A stretch of DNA of 64,000 nucleotides from Methylobacterium sp. J-030 (GTDB taxonomy: Bacteria > Pseudomonadota > Alphaproteobacteria > Rhizobiales > Beijerinckiaceae), in assembly GCF_022829545.1 (NCBI RefSeq), contig NZ_JAKSYM010000225.1, positions 62,001 to 126,000 on the forward strand, given 5' to 3'. Of this stretch, positions 39,886-46,940 are shown in pieces (position 1 is the stretch's first letter; the number at the start of each line of letters is the position of its first letter). The notes under the pieces were generated by a model, which worked only from the letters and a program-made list of their open reading frames with translations, was not told the origin of the DNA and made no database searches. A program made the position numbers and the translations under genes.

Positions 39886-40815
39886 GTGAACGACCTCGCC
39901 CTCCCCCACACCGCTGAAACCGTTGCCGCGCCAGTCGCGGCCGTGCCCCCGCGCCGCCGCAGCCTGGCCTATCTTCAGGCCGCGCCGCTCACCCTCGTCT
40001 TCCTGATCTTCCTGGTGGTGCCGCTGGTGCTCACCGGGATCGTCTCGCTCTGGGAGTACAACGAGTACGCGATCATCCCGGCGCTGACCCTGCAGAACTA
40101 CGCCGACCTGTTCGACGGCTGCCTGTCGGCCGATCTCTGCACCACGGTCCGCACCTACCTCTCGACGGTGAAGTTTGTCGTGCTGACGCTGGCGGTCACC
40201 CTGCCGCTCGGCTTCGCGATCGCGTATTTCCTGGCCTTCCACATCCGCTCCGGCACCGTGCGGATGGGGCTGTTCCTGCTCTGCACGATCCCGTTCTGGA
40301 CCTCGAACGTGATCCGCATGATCTCGTGGATCCCGCTGCTCGGCCGCAACGGCCTCGTCAACGACACGCTCCGCGCCCTCGGGCTGATCCGGCAGCCGAT
40401 CGAGGGCCTGCTCTATTCCGACTTCGCGGTGGTGCTGGCCTTCGTGCACCTCGACACGGTGTTCATGATCGTGCCGATCTTCAACAGCCTCGCCCGCATC
40501 GACCGCCGGCTGATCGAGGCGGCGCGCGATGCCGGGGCCTCCGGCGCGCAGATCCTCTGGAACGTGGTGCTGCCGCTGGCCAAGCCCGGCCTCGCCATCG
40601 GCAACATCTTCGTGACCACCCTGGTGATGGGCGACTTCGTCACGGTCGGCGTGATGGGCGGGCAGCAGATCGCCAGCGTCGGCAAGGTGATCCAGGTGCA
40701 GATGGCCTACCTGCAATTCCCGGCCGCCGCCGCCAACGCCATGGTGCTGCTCGCCGCCGTGCTGCTGATGATCCTCGGGCTCACCCGGATGATCGACCTG
40801 CGCCGGGAACTCTAG
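39886..40815 (+). CDS. ABC transporter permease, PotB-like
   Basis: 309 residues from GTG 39886. About six membrane helices; the EAA loop, which docks to the ATPase, is seen as LIEAARDAGASGAQILWNVVLPLAKPG. The hydrophilic N-terminus is about 25 residues. It is separated from the binding-protein gene by the family B element but clearly belongs to the same transporter; the next gene starts 1 base after its stop. Confidence 0.93.
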   Translation: MNDLALPHTAETVAAPVAAVPPRRRSLAYLQAAPLTLVFLIFLVVPLVLTGIVSLWEYNEYAIIPALTLQNYADLFDGCLSADLCTTVRTYLSTVKFVVLTLAVTLPLGFAIAYFLAFHIRSGTVRMGLFLLCTIPFWTSNVIRMISWIPLLGRNGLVNDTLRALGLIRQPIEGLLYSDFAVVLAFVHLDTVFMIVPIFNSLARIDRRLIEAARDAGASGAQILWNVVLPLAKPGLAIGNIFVTTLVMGDFVTVGVMGGQQIASVGKVIQVQMAYLQFPAAAANAMVLLAAVLLMILGLTRMIDLRREL

Positions 40816-40816
40816 G

Positions 40817-41707
40817 ATGGACCAGCCCCGCGGCCTCGCCTTCTACTTACTGGCGGCGGTCTTCGCCCTCTACGTCCTGTTCCTCTACGGGCCGACGCTG
40901 ACGATCCTGGCGCTCAGCTTCCAGGGCCCGTCCGGCGGCCTGACCTTCCCGATGAACGGCGTCTCAACCCACTGGTTCGCCAAGCTGTGGGAGGGAGTCG
41001 GGGTGGTCGACATCTGGGCGGCGTTCCGGCGCTCTCTCTCGCTCGGCCTCGTGGTGATGGCACTCACCGTCGGAATCGCCTTCTACGCCGGCCTCGCCTT
41101 CCGGAGGGGGTTTTGGGGAGCCGGCCTCGTCTTCGCCCTGGCGGTGTCGAGCCTGATCGTGCCCTCCATCGTGGTCTCGCTCGGGATCGGGCTGGAATTC
41201 CGGCTGCTCGACGACGCCGTCAACGCCCTCGCCGCCGCCACCGGCTGGGGGTTCCTGCAGGACCACGGCACGCTGATGGGCCTCTACAGCTCGGCGCTGG
41301 GGGCGCACCTCACCTGGACGCTGCCCTTCGACCTGCTGATCCTGTTCGCGGTGTTCAACCGGTTCGACCCGGCCTACGAGGAGGCGGCCCGCGACCTCGG
41401 CGCCAGCGGCGCCCAGACGCTCCGCCACGTGGTTGTGCCGATCCTGGCGCCGGCCCTCGTCGGCGTCGCGCTGTTCGGCTTCACCCTGTCGTTCGACGAA
41501 CTCGCCCGCACCAGCCAGGCGATCGGCGGCCGCAACACCCTGCCACTGGAGCTCCAGGGCCTCACCACCACGGTGACGACGCCGGAGATCTACGCGCTGG
41601 GCACGGTAACCACGGCGGTCTCGGCGCTGGTGATCGGGACGGCCCTCGGTTTGACGCTGTGGCTGCAGAAGCGCCGGGCGCGGCGGGCGCTGGCGGGGTT
41701 GCGGTAG
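40817..41707 (+). CDS. ABC transporter permease, PotC-like
   Basis: 296 residues, six membrane helices, EAA loop YEEAARDLGASGAQTLRHVVVP. It forms the heterodimeric channel with the previous gene. ATG 40817 is one base after the previous stop, so translation is coupled. Last gene of the apparent hydA-ABC operon. Confidence 0.93.
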   Translation: MDQPRGLAFYLLAAVFALYVLFLYGPTLTILALSFQGPSGGLTFPMNGVSTHWFAKLWEGVGVVDIWAAFRRSLSLGLVVMALTVGIAFYAGLAFRRGFWGAGLVFALAVSSLIVPSIVVSLGIGLEFRLLDDAVNALAAATGWGFLQDHGTLMGLYSSALGAHLTWTLPFDLLILFAVFNRFDPAYEEAARDLGASGAQTLRHVVVPILAPALVGVALFGFTLSFDELARTSQAIGGRNTLPLELQGLTTTVTTPEIYALGTVTTAVSALVIGTALGLTLWLQKRRARRALAGLR

Positions 41708-41753
41708 GCAGCCTACCCTCTCGCCATCGCATGCGAGTCGACGAGGTTCACGG

Positions 41754-42068
41754 ATGTGGCCGGCCGGTTCGATCGCGATCCTCGATTACGGCCGCGGAAA
41801 TACCGTTCTGATCGAGATCGAGACACCTGTCGGGCGCCTGGAGGCGGTCGGCGAACTGGAGCAGATCGGCCAAACCCTGTATTTTCGCCGTGCCCATATT
41901 CAGGGGCTGCGCAAGGGCGCCCTCGGGCGGGCGGGGCTCAACGCGATCGGTGCCGAGATCCTGAGAGAGGCTGAAGTCGATGCGGTCGTCATTGAAGGAG
42001 GCGCTCGAACGACGGGGGCGGGACCGAAACGCGGGCGCCGACCACCGCCCTTCCGGTATTCCCGTTGA
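41754..42068 (+). CDS. Small unknown protein, first of an overlapping pair
   Basis: 104 residues from ATG 41754. The body is beta-rich (AILDYGRGNTVLIEIETPVGRLEAVGE..QTLYFRRAHIQGL). The C-terminus VDAVVIEGGARTTGAGPKRG carries a GARTTGAxP-like motif that I have seen at the ends of small accessory proteins, but I cannot name a family. No signal peptide or membrane helix. It overlaps the next gene by 89 bp in another frame. Codon use is less GC3-biased than in the transporter genes upstream. Possibly an accessory or toxin-like gene; function unknown. Confidence 0.5.
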   Translation: MWPAGSIAILDYGRGNTVLIEIETPVGRLEAVGELEQIGQTLYFRRAHIQGLRKGALGRAGLNAIGAEILREAEVDAVVIEGGARTTGAGPKRGRRPPPFRYSR

Positions 42069-42408
42069 ACTCGTGCTTCAGGTTTCCGCCCCGATCGAGC
42101 GACCTGTCGACCTCGTGCGGGCGCTGATGACGTTCGGCCTGGACTTGCCAGACGCGCACGACACCGTTGATCGCCTTGCGAGGGGCGAACGGGTTTCCGT
42201 GATCCTGCACCTGACGCCCGATGGCTACTCGCCATTCGCCCTCGGCAACTTCGGTGTGGCCGCGTCCGCGCCGCAGCCGGACGATGCGCCCACGATCCCC
42301 GGTGATGTGCTGCGCGCGATCGACTCATGGCGCTTGTCGAGGCCGGAACCGCCGAGCCGGGAGGAGGCGATCGGCATCATCCTCCGCCGAGGCCTCGCGG
42401 CCGCGTAG
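41980..42408 (+). CDS. Small unknown protein, second of an overlapping pair
   Basis: 142 residues from ATG 41980. The start is basic and helical (MRSSLKEALERRGRD). The middle has a helix and strand (DLVRALMTFGLDLPDAHDTVDRLARGERVSVIL), and the end PPSREEAIGIILRRGLAA looks like the helix of a ribbon-helix-helix DNA-binding protein. It overlaps the previous gene by 89 bp, more than ordinary coupling. A later start would shrink the overlap, but no strong internal start is obvious. Pairing suggests a two-component accessory module; not established. Confidence 0.5.
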   Translation: MRSSLKEALERRGRDRNAGADHRPSGIPVELVLQVSAPIERPVDLVRALMTFGLDLPDAHDTVDRLARGERVSVILHLTPDGYSPFALGNFGVAASAPQPDDAPTIPGDVLRAIDSWRLSRPEPPSREEAIGIILRRGLAAA

Positions 42409-42424
42409 CGGCACGGCCCGAACA

Positions 42425-42453
42425 TTGCCAACCCCGCCCCATCCGTGTATGCG
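42425..42453 (+). promoter_or_regulatory. Candidate sigma-70 promoter ahead of the rplY leader
   Basis: TTGCCA (42425-42430), 17 nt, TATGCG (42448-42453). The spacing is ideal and the -35 shares five of six bases with TTGACA. The predicted transcript begins near 42460 and runs into a terminator-like hairpin before rplY. Confidence 0.4.
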
Positions 42454-42506
42454 CACGGCGCGCCCCCCGACACCCTTGGAGGCAGGGGCGCACCGGGAAG
42501 GTCACA

Positions 42507-42536
42507 GCCGTCCGCGTCGGGCGGCTTTTTCGTTTT
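42507..42536 (+). terminator. Intrinsic terminator or attenuator in the rplY leader
   Basis: GCCGTCCG-CGT-CGGGCGGC (one G-T pair) followed by TTTTTCGTTTT, a textbook rho-independent terminator, 33 nt upstream of the rplY ATG. It either ends the upstream transcript or attenuates rplY. Confidence 0.65.
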
Positions 42537-42568
42537 CCGGATCCCGTCATCATCTGAAGGATCACGCC

Positions 42569-43261
42569 ATGAGCGCTGTGAAGACGCTTGAGGCCGTGGC
42601 ACGCGACCGGGTCGGCAAGGGGGCCGCCCGGGCCGTTCGTCGCCAGGGCCAAGTTCCCGCCGTCATCTACGGGGGCGGCCAGCCGCCGCAATCCATCGCG
42701 GTCGACCTCATCCGCGCCCGCACCCTGATCTACGCCGGCGGCTTCAAGACCACGCTGTTCGAGATCAACGCCGGCGGCAAGAAGATCCGCGCGATTCCGC
42801 GCGACTTCCAGCTCGACCCGGTCAGCGGCGTGCCGCTGCACGTCGACTTCCTGCGCGTCGTCTCGGGCCAGACCGTCACGGTCGAGGTGCCGGTGCACTT
42901 CGTCAACGAGGACGCGGCTCCCGGCATCAAGAAGCTCGGCGGCACCCTCAACATCGTGGCCCACACCCTGAGCCTCGACGTCGCCCCCGACCAGATCCCG
43001 GACGCGATCGAGGTCGACCTCACCGGCCGCGCGATCGGCGACGTGATCCACGTCTCCGACATCAAGATCCCGGCCGGCACCTACACCGGCGAGCAGACCG
43101 ATCCCGTCGCCAACATCGTGCCGCCGACCGTGCTCGGCGCCGAGGTGGAGGCCGAGGAGGCCGCCATCGCCGAGGCGCAGGCGACCGAGGCTGCCGAGGA
43201 GAAGGCCGAAGCCGAAGCCGGGGCCGCCGAGGACGAGAAGAAGGACGATGCGGAGGCCTGA
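42569..43261 (+). CDS. rplY: 50S ribosomal protein L25/general stress protein Ctc
   Basis: 230 residues, the long CTC form. The N-terminal L25 domain binds 5S rRNA (ARDRVGKGAARAVRRQGQVPAVIYGGG), followed by the TL5 C-terminal beta domain and an acidic Glu/Ala-rich tail (about 190-230). ATG 42569 follows GAAGGA. The usual partner pth is not directly downstream here. A strong terminator follows the gene, and another hairpin lies in its leader. Confidence 0.97.
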   Translation: MSAVKTLEAVARDRVGKGAARAVRRQGQVPAVIYGGGQPPQSIAVDLIRARTLIYAGGFKTTLFEINAGGKKIRAIPRDFQLDPVSGVPLHVDFLRVVSGQTVTVEVPVHFVNEDAAPGIKKLGGTLNIVAHTLSLDVAPDQIPDAIEVDLTGRAIGDVIHVSDIKIPAGTYTGEQTDPVANIVPPTVLGAEVEAEEAAIAEAQATEAAEEKAEAEAGAAEDEKKDDAEA

Positions 43262-43287
43262 GCCTCGACGCACCGTCCAGCCAGACC

Positions 43288-43320
43288 GAGAGCCCCGGCC
43301 CTGCCGGGGCTCTCTTCGTT
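43288..43320 (+). terminator. Terminator of rplY
   Basis: GAGAGCCCCGGC (43288-43299), loop CCT, GCCGGGGCTCTC (43303-43314), then TTCGTTT: a perfect 12-bp stem 27 bp after the rplY stop. It also serves the convergent pdxH. Confidence 0.8.
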
Positions 43321-43334
43321 TCGGGGAAGGGCAC

Positions 43335-44012
43335 TCACGGGTAGAGCCGGGCGCGGCTCCAGCCGTCGCCGGCCCGGGTGAAGCGGACCCGGTCGTGCAG
43401 GCGGTAATCGCCGTTCTGCCAGAACTCGATGCTCACCGGCGCGATGCGGAAGCCGGTCCAGTGCGCAGGCCGGGGGATCGGCCCGTCGCCGTAGCGCTCG
43501 GACAACGCGGCCACGGCTCGCATCAGCGTGGCGCGGTCGGCGAGCGGGCGGGATTGCTGGCTGGCGATGGCGCCGAGGCGGCTCTCCGGATGCCGACTCG
43601 CGAAATAGGCATCCGCCTCCTCCGGGGTTACCGGCGAGACCGCGCCCCGGGCGCGCACCTGCCGCCGCAGGCTCTTCCAGTGCAGCACCAGGGCCGCCTG
43701 CGGGTTCTGCGCAAGCTCCTCCCCCTTGGCGGATTGCGCGTTGGTGTAGAAAACGAAGCCGCGCGCGTCAAAACCCTTCAGCAGCACGACGCGGACATCG
43801 GGCAGCCCGTCGGATCCCGCGGTGGCGAGCGCCATCGCGTTCGGATCCTCCGGCTCGGCGGCCTCCGCCTCCTTCATCCAGGCGGAGAACAGCGCGACGG
43901 GGTCGTCGCTCCGGGTGAAATCCGCAGCCTGCGGGTCATCGGTCCTTAACTGATCCACGCCAAGACTCCTGCCTGCCGCGTCCAGGGCCTGAGGGGGCAC
44001 CGACATCGGCAT
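43335..44012 (-). CDS. pdxH: Pyridoxamine 5'-phosphate oxidase
   Basis: 225-residue FMN enzyme making pyridoxal 5'-phosphate. The conserved core is PNAMALATAGSDGLPDVRVVLLKGFDARGFVFYTN, with KGEELAQNP, the HWKSLRRQVR substrate region and the C-terminal WSRARLYP. The start is ATG 44012 or 44006 (MPMS..), neither with a good Shine-Dalgarno. PLP from this route supports enzymes such as GlyA. Convergent with rplY. Confidence 0.95.
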   Translation of the reverse strand: MPMSVPPQALDAAGRSLGVDQLRTDDPQAADFTRSDDPVALFSAWMKEAEAAEPEDPNAMALATAGSDGLPDVRVVLLKGFDARGFVFYTNAQSAKGEELAQNPQAALVLHWKSLRRQVRARGAVSPVTPEEADAYFASRHPESRLGAIASQQSRPLADRATLMRAVAALSERYGDGPIPRPAHWTGFRIAPVSIEFWQNGDYRLHDRVRFTRAGDGWSRARLYP

Positions 44013-44050
44013 GTTCGGTCGAGCGGAAAGCCCGTCGTGAGTCAGGTGTA

Positions 44051-44581
44051 ATGCGGCGATGCGCGTGTAAAGGGTCACGGCGAGGGTCACGCTTCGGCGC
44101 GCCCGTGCTGTCGCTCGCGATGATGCTGGTCCTGTGCGGCTGCAGCCAGCCGCTGCTCGTCTTCCGCGGGGAGGCGGAGGCACCGCCCATCATCGCGGAG
44201 CCCACCGTCACCGGCAGCATCGAGAAGCGGCCCCTGAGCTTCGGCAAGGACCTTGTCGAGGAGGATTGGCGGCGGGCCCGGGCGGCCCTGGCGGTCGCGC
44301 TGGATCCGCAGGGCAATGGGCGCCCCGTGAAGTGGGACAACCCGGAGACCGGACTGCACGGCACGATCAATCCCACCGGCCTGCCTTACGTGGCCGACGA
44401 CCTGATCTGCCGCAACTTCCTGGCCTCCGTGGTCGGCCCGCAGCGCAGCCGCTTCGTGCGCGGCACCGGCTGCAAGCCCTCGGGCGGCGCCTGGGCGCTC
44501 ACGCGCATCCGGACTGCGAAGGCTCCGAACGCCCCGGACGACAACCGGCCCCATGCCGGGGCCGGCGCAGCTCCTCAGTAG
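44051..44581 (+). CDS. Lipoprotein, RT0821/Lpp0805-type surface antigen family
   Basis: 176 residues. Signal peptide with lipobox LVLCGC, so a lipoprotein. The C-terminal domain (WDNPETGLHGTINPTGLPY..ICRNFLASV..RGTGCKPSGGAWALTRI) matches rickettsial 17-kDa-like/RT0821 surface antigens, in which the two Cys may pair. The role is structural or unknown, at the outer membrane. It reads divergently from pdxH and overlaps the end of the convergent next gene by 7 bp. Confidence 0.8.
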   Translation: MRRCACKGSRRGSRFGAPVLSLAMMLVLCGCSQPLLVFRGEAEAPPIIAEPTVTGSIEKRPLSFGKDLVEEDWRRARAALAVALDPQGNGRPVKWDNPETGLHGTINPTGLPYVADDLICRNFLASVVGPQRSRFVRGTGCKPSGGAWALTRIRTAKAPNAPDDNRPHAGAGAAPQ

Positions 44582-44868
44582 GGATAGCCGTAATAGGGCC
44601 GCATGCGCAGCCGCGGCTGGGCGGCCGGCGGGGCGACGTAGCGGGCGGCGGCCTCGGGATCGTAGGCCCGGATGTAGGGATCGAGCGCCGGGTCGCGGTA
44701 ATTGCCGTTGTTCACGCCGGCCGAGCGGTCGTTGCCGCTGAGCGCCGCGTAGGGCGAGAGCCCGCTGCCACTGTCGCCGCCACCGCCGCCACCGAACGCG
44801 AAGGCCGCACCCGGGGCGGCGACGAGCAGCATCGCGGCCAGCGGTATCGTCAGCGTCTTGCGCGTCAT
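44575..44868 (-). CDS. Small secreted protein of unknown function
   Basis: 97 residues with a Sec signal (LTIPLAAMLLVAAPGAAFA) followed by a Gly/Ser run and a Tyr/Pro/Arg-rich tail (DPYIRAYDPEAAARY..RMRPYYGYPY). There is no recognisable domain. The signal peptide and codon bias support a gene; it overlaps the lipoprotein gene tail to tail. Confidence 0.65.
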   Translation of the reverse strand: MTRKTLTIPLAAMLLVAAPGAAFAFGGGGGGDSGSGLSPYAALSGNDRSAGVNNGNYRDPALDPYIRAYDPEAAARYVAPPAAQPRLRMRPYYGYPY

Positions 44869-45207
44869 GTCCCGTCTCCAAAACCTCTGACTGAGCGAAC
44901 GGCTCAGCCGAACAGGGAGTTCCCGGGCGGCCCCGGACTCTCGCGCGACACGGTATCACGGACACGCAACAGAGATTTACGATGCCGGACGAAACGCATC
45001 AATTTTTGATGACGTCGACAGGAATCGCGCTGTGCAGGTGCCCTGTTCCGGTAGACAACAGATCGGTCTTGCTGGATCGTACCTCCAAGAAACAGCTTCC
45101 AAGCCCGCATCGATCGTATTGCCGGTCGTCTGGCGGCACTGTTCAGGGCCCTTCACCGTGCGCGTCGTGACGCAATACGATAGGCCGAGCGCGAGGCCGA
45201 GCGGCTG
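44869..45207. other. 339-bp divergent region
   Basis: A+T-richer than the flanks around 44980-45120. A short hairpin CATCAA-TTT-TTGATG (44997-45011) is present. No gene or confident promoter was seen. Confidence 0.4.
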
Positions 45208-46815
45208 ATGGAGCGGGTGATCGGCGGCCCGGACCGGCCAGCGGCCGGCGGCCGGGCTCCGCCCGGGCCGGGACCTCACGCGACCGGCCAGGGCGCCGTT
45301 GCGCGGTCCGTGACCGTGCGCCTCGACCGCCGGTCCCTGCGCGGCTGGCATATCCGCCTCCTCGACCAGATCGCCCAGCGGCCCGACCGGCGCGTCCGGA
45401 TCGCCTGGGTGACCCAGAGCGGGGGTCTGCCGGCGAATGCGGAACTGCTGTTCCGCCTGGAGGCGGCGATCCACGGGTTGCCGCGCCCGGGGCTGGCCAC
45501 CGCGGCCGAGCCCGTCGCCCTCGCGCCCTACGAGGCCGGGCCGGACGAGCCTGTGAAAATCGGGGACGACATCGTCCTCGACCTCGCGGGCGCGCCGACG
45601 GCGCCGGCGGCCGGGCCAGTCTGGCGGCTCGACTTCGATGGCCTGCCCGGGGAGGCGGGCCTGCTCGCCGCCCTGTTCGCCCGCCGAGCGCCGGTGGCGG
45701 CCCTGCGCGGACCGGACGGCGCCCCGGTGGCGGTGGGCCGCCTCGGGGCGGAATCGCACACCGTGATGCTCGCCGCCTTCGAGGATTACCTCGCGCGGAC
45801 GATCACGCTGATCGCCGCCGCCCTCGACGGGGCCGGGTCGCCGGTGCTGCCCGACGGCGCCGAGGCGCCGCTGCAGCCGGGCCGCGCCTTCGACCTCGAC
45901 GGGTTCGGAGCCGGGCGGCGCGCCGCCGGGGGGCTCGCCCGGCAGATCGCCCGACGGCTCTACGCGCTCTGCTTCCAGGGCCCGCAATGGCGGGTGGGCT
46001 GGCGGCAGGTCGTCGGCCCCGACCTGATCGACCTGCGCCGCCACCCGGAGGGCGGCTGGAACGACCTGCCCGACGACGGGCGCCGCTTCTACGCCGACCC
46101 CTTCGCCATCGCCCGGGACGGGGCCGTGACCCTGTTCGTCGAGGAGTTCGACTATCGCCGGGGCAAGGGGGTGATCTCGGCGGTGGGGTTCGAAGCGGGC
46201 GGCCCCCGGGGGCGGCCGGAGCCGGTGCTCGAACTCGAGACGCACCTCTCCTACCCCTTCGTCTTCGAGGCGGACGGGCAGGTCTGGATGATCCCGGAAT
46301 CCCACGCCTCCGGCACGATCGACCTCTACCGGGCCACAGCCTTCCCGCGGGGCTGGGTCCACGAGGCGGTGCTGGTGGACGGGGTCGTGGCCAGCGACGC
46401 GACGCTGCTGCGCCACGGCGGCCGCTGGTGGCTGTTCGCCACGGTCCGGGCCGGCGGGGGCAGCTATTCCGACACCCTGCACCTCTGGCACGCGCCGCAT
46501 TTCCGCGGCCCCTGGACGCCGCACCAGCGCAACCCGGTGCTGATCGATGTCGGCTCGGCCCGGGCCGCCGGACCGGTCGTGGCGCGGGACGGCGCCCTGA
46601 TCCGGCCGGTGCAGGATTGCCGCGGCGGCTACGGCGCGGCGCTCGGGCTCGCCCGGATCCTACGCCTCGACGAGGAGGGCTACGCCCAGCGGGTCGAGAC
46701 CCGGCTCGGGCCCGGTGCGGCCTGGCCGGGCTCGCGCCTGCACATGCTGAGCGCGGCGGGCGGCCTGGAATTCATCGACGGCTCGCGCCCGGCCCGGCCG
46801 CGGCTGCTGGGCTGA
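45208..46815 (+). CDS. Glycan-associated protein with GINT1-like C-terminal propeller domain
   Basis: 535 residues. The C-terminal 270 residues (RRFYADPFAIARDGAVTLFVEEFDYRRGKG..LSYPFVFEADGQVWMIPESHASGTIDLYRA..WWLFATVRAGGG) match the domain found in plant glucosamine inositolphosphorylceramide transferase GINT1 and bacterial sugar-modifying proteins, a five-bladed propeller like GH43. The N-terminal part (RSLRGWHIRLLDQIAQRPDRRVRIAWV) resembles regions fused to formyltransferases. The catalytic role is unproven. It stands alone, without glycosyltransferase neighbours. The start ATG 45208 is plausible but a later GTG is possible. Confidence 0.7.
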   Translation: MERVIGGPDRPAAGGRAPPGPGPHATGQGAVARSVTVRLDRRSLRGWHIRLLDQIAQRPDRRVRIAWVTQSGGLPANAELLFRLEAAIHGLPRPGLATAAEPVALAPYEAGPDEPVKIGDDIVLDLAGAPTAPAAGPVWRLDFDGLPGEAGLLAALFARRAPVAALRGPDGAPVAVGRLGAESHTVMLAAFEDYLARTITLIAAALDGAGSPVLPDGAEAPLQPGRAFDLDGFGAGRRAAGGLARQIARRLYALCFQGPQWRVGWRQVVGPDLIDLRRHPEGGWNDLPDDGRRFYADPFAIARDGAVTLFVEEFDYRRGKGVISAVGFEAGGPRGRPEPVLELETHLSYPFVFEADGQVWMIPESHASGTIDLYRATAFPRGWVHEAVLVDGVVASDATLLRHGGRWWLFATVRAGGGSYSDTLHLWHAPHFRGPWTPHQRNPVLIDVGSARAAGPVVARDGALIRPVQDCRGGYGAALGLARILRLDEEGYAQRVETRLGPGAAWPGSRLHMLSAAGGLEFIDGSRPARPRLLG

Positions 46816-46940
46816 TCCGGGCCGCCCGGTCCCCCTTTCAGTGTCGAACGGCACCCGGTTGCGGCTCGCATCCCGGCTCCGGCCGCGCTAAGCGAGGGCT
46901 TCGCGCGCGATCCTTCCAAAAAAACGCCGGGACGATCTTC

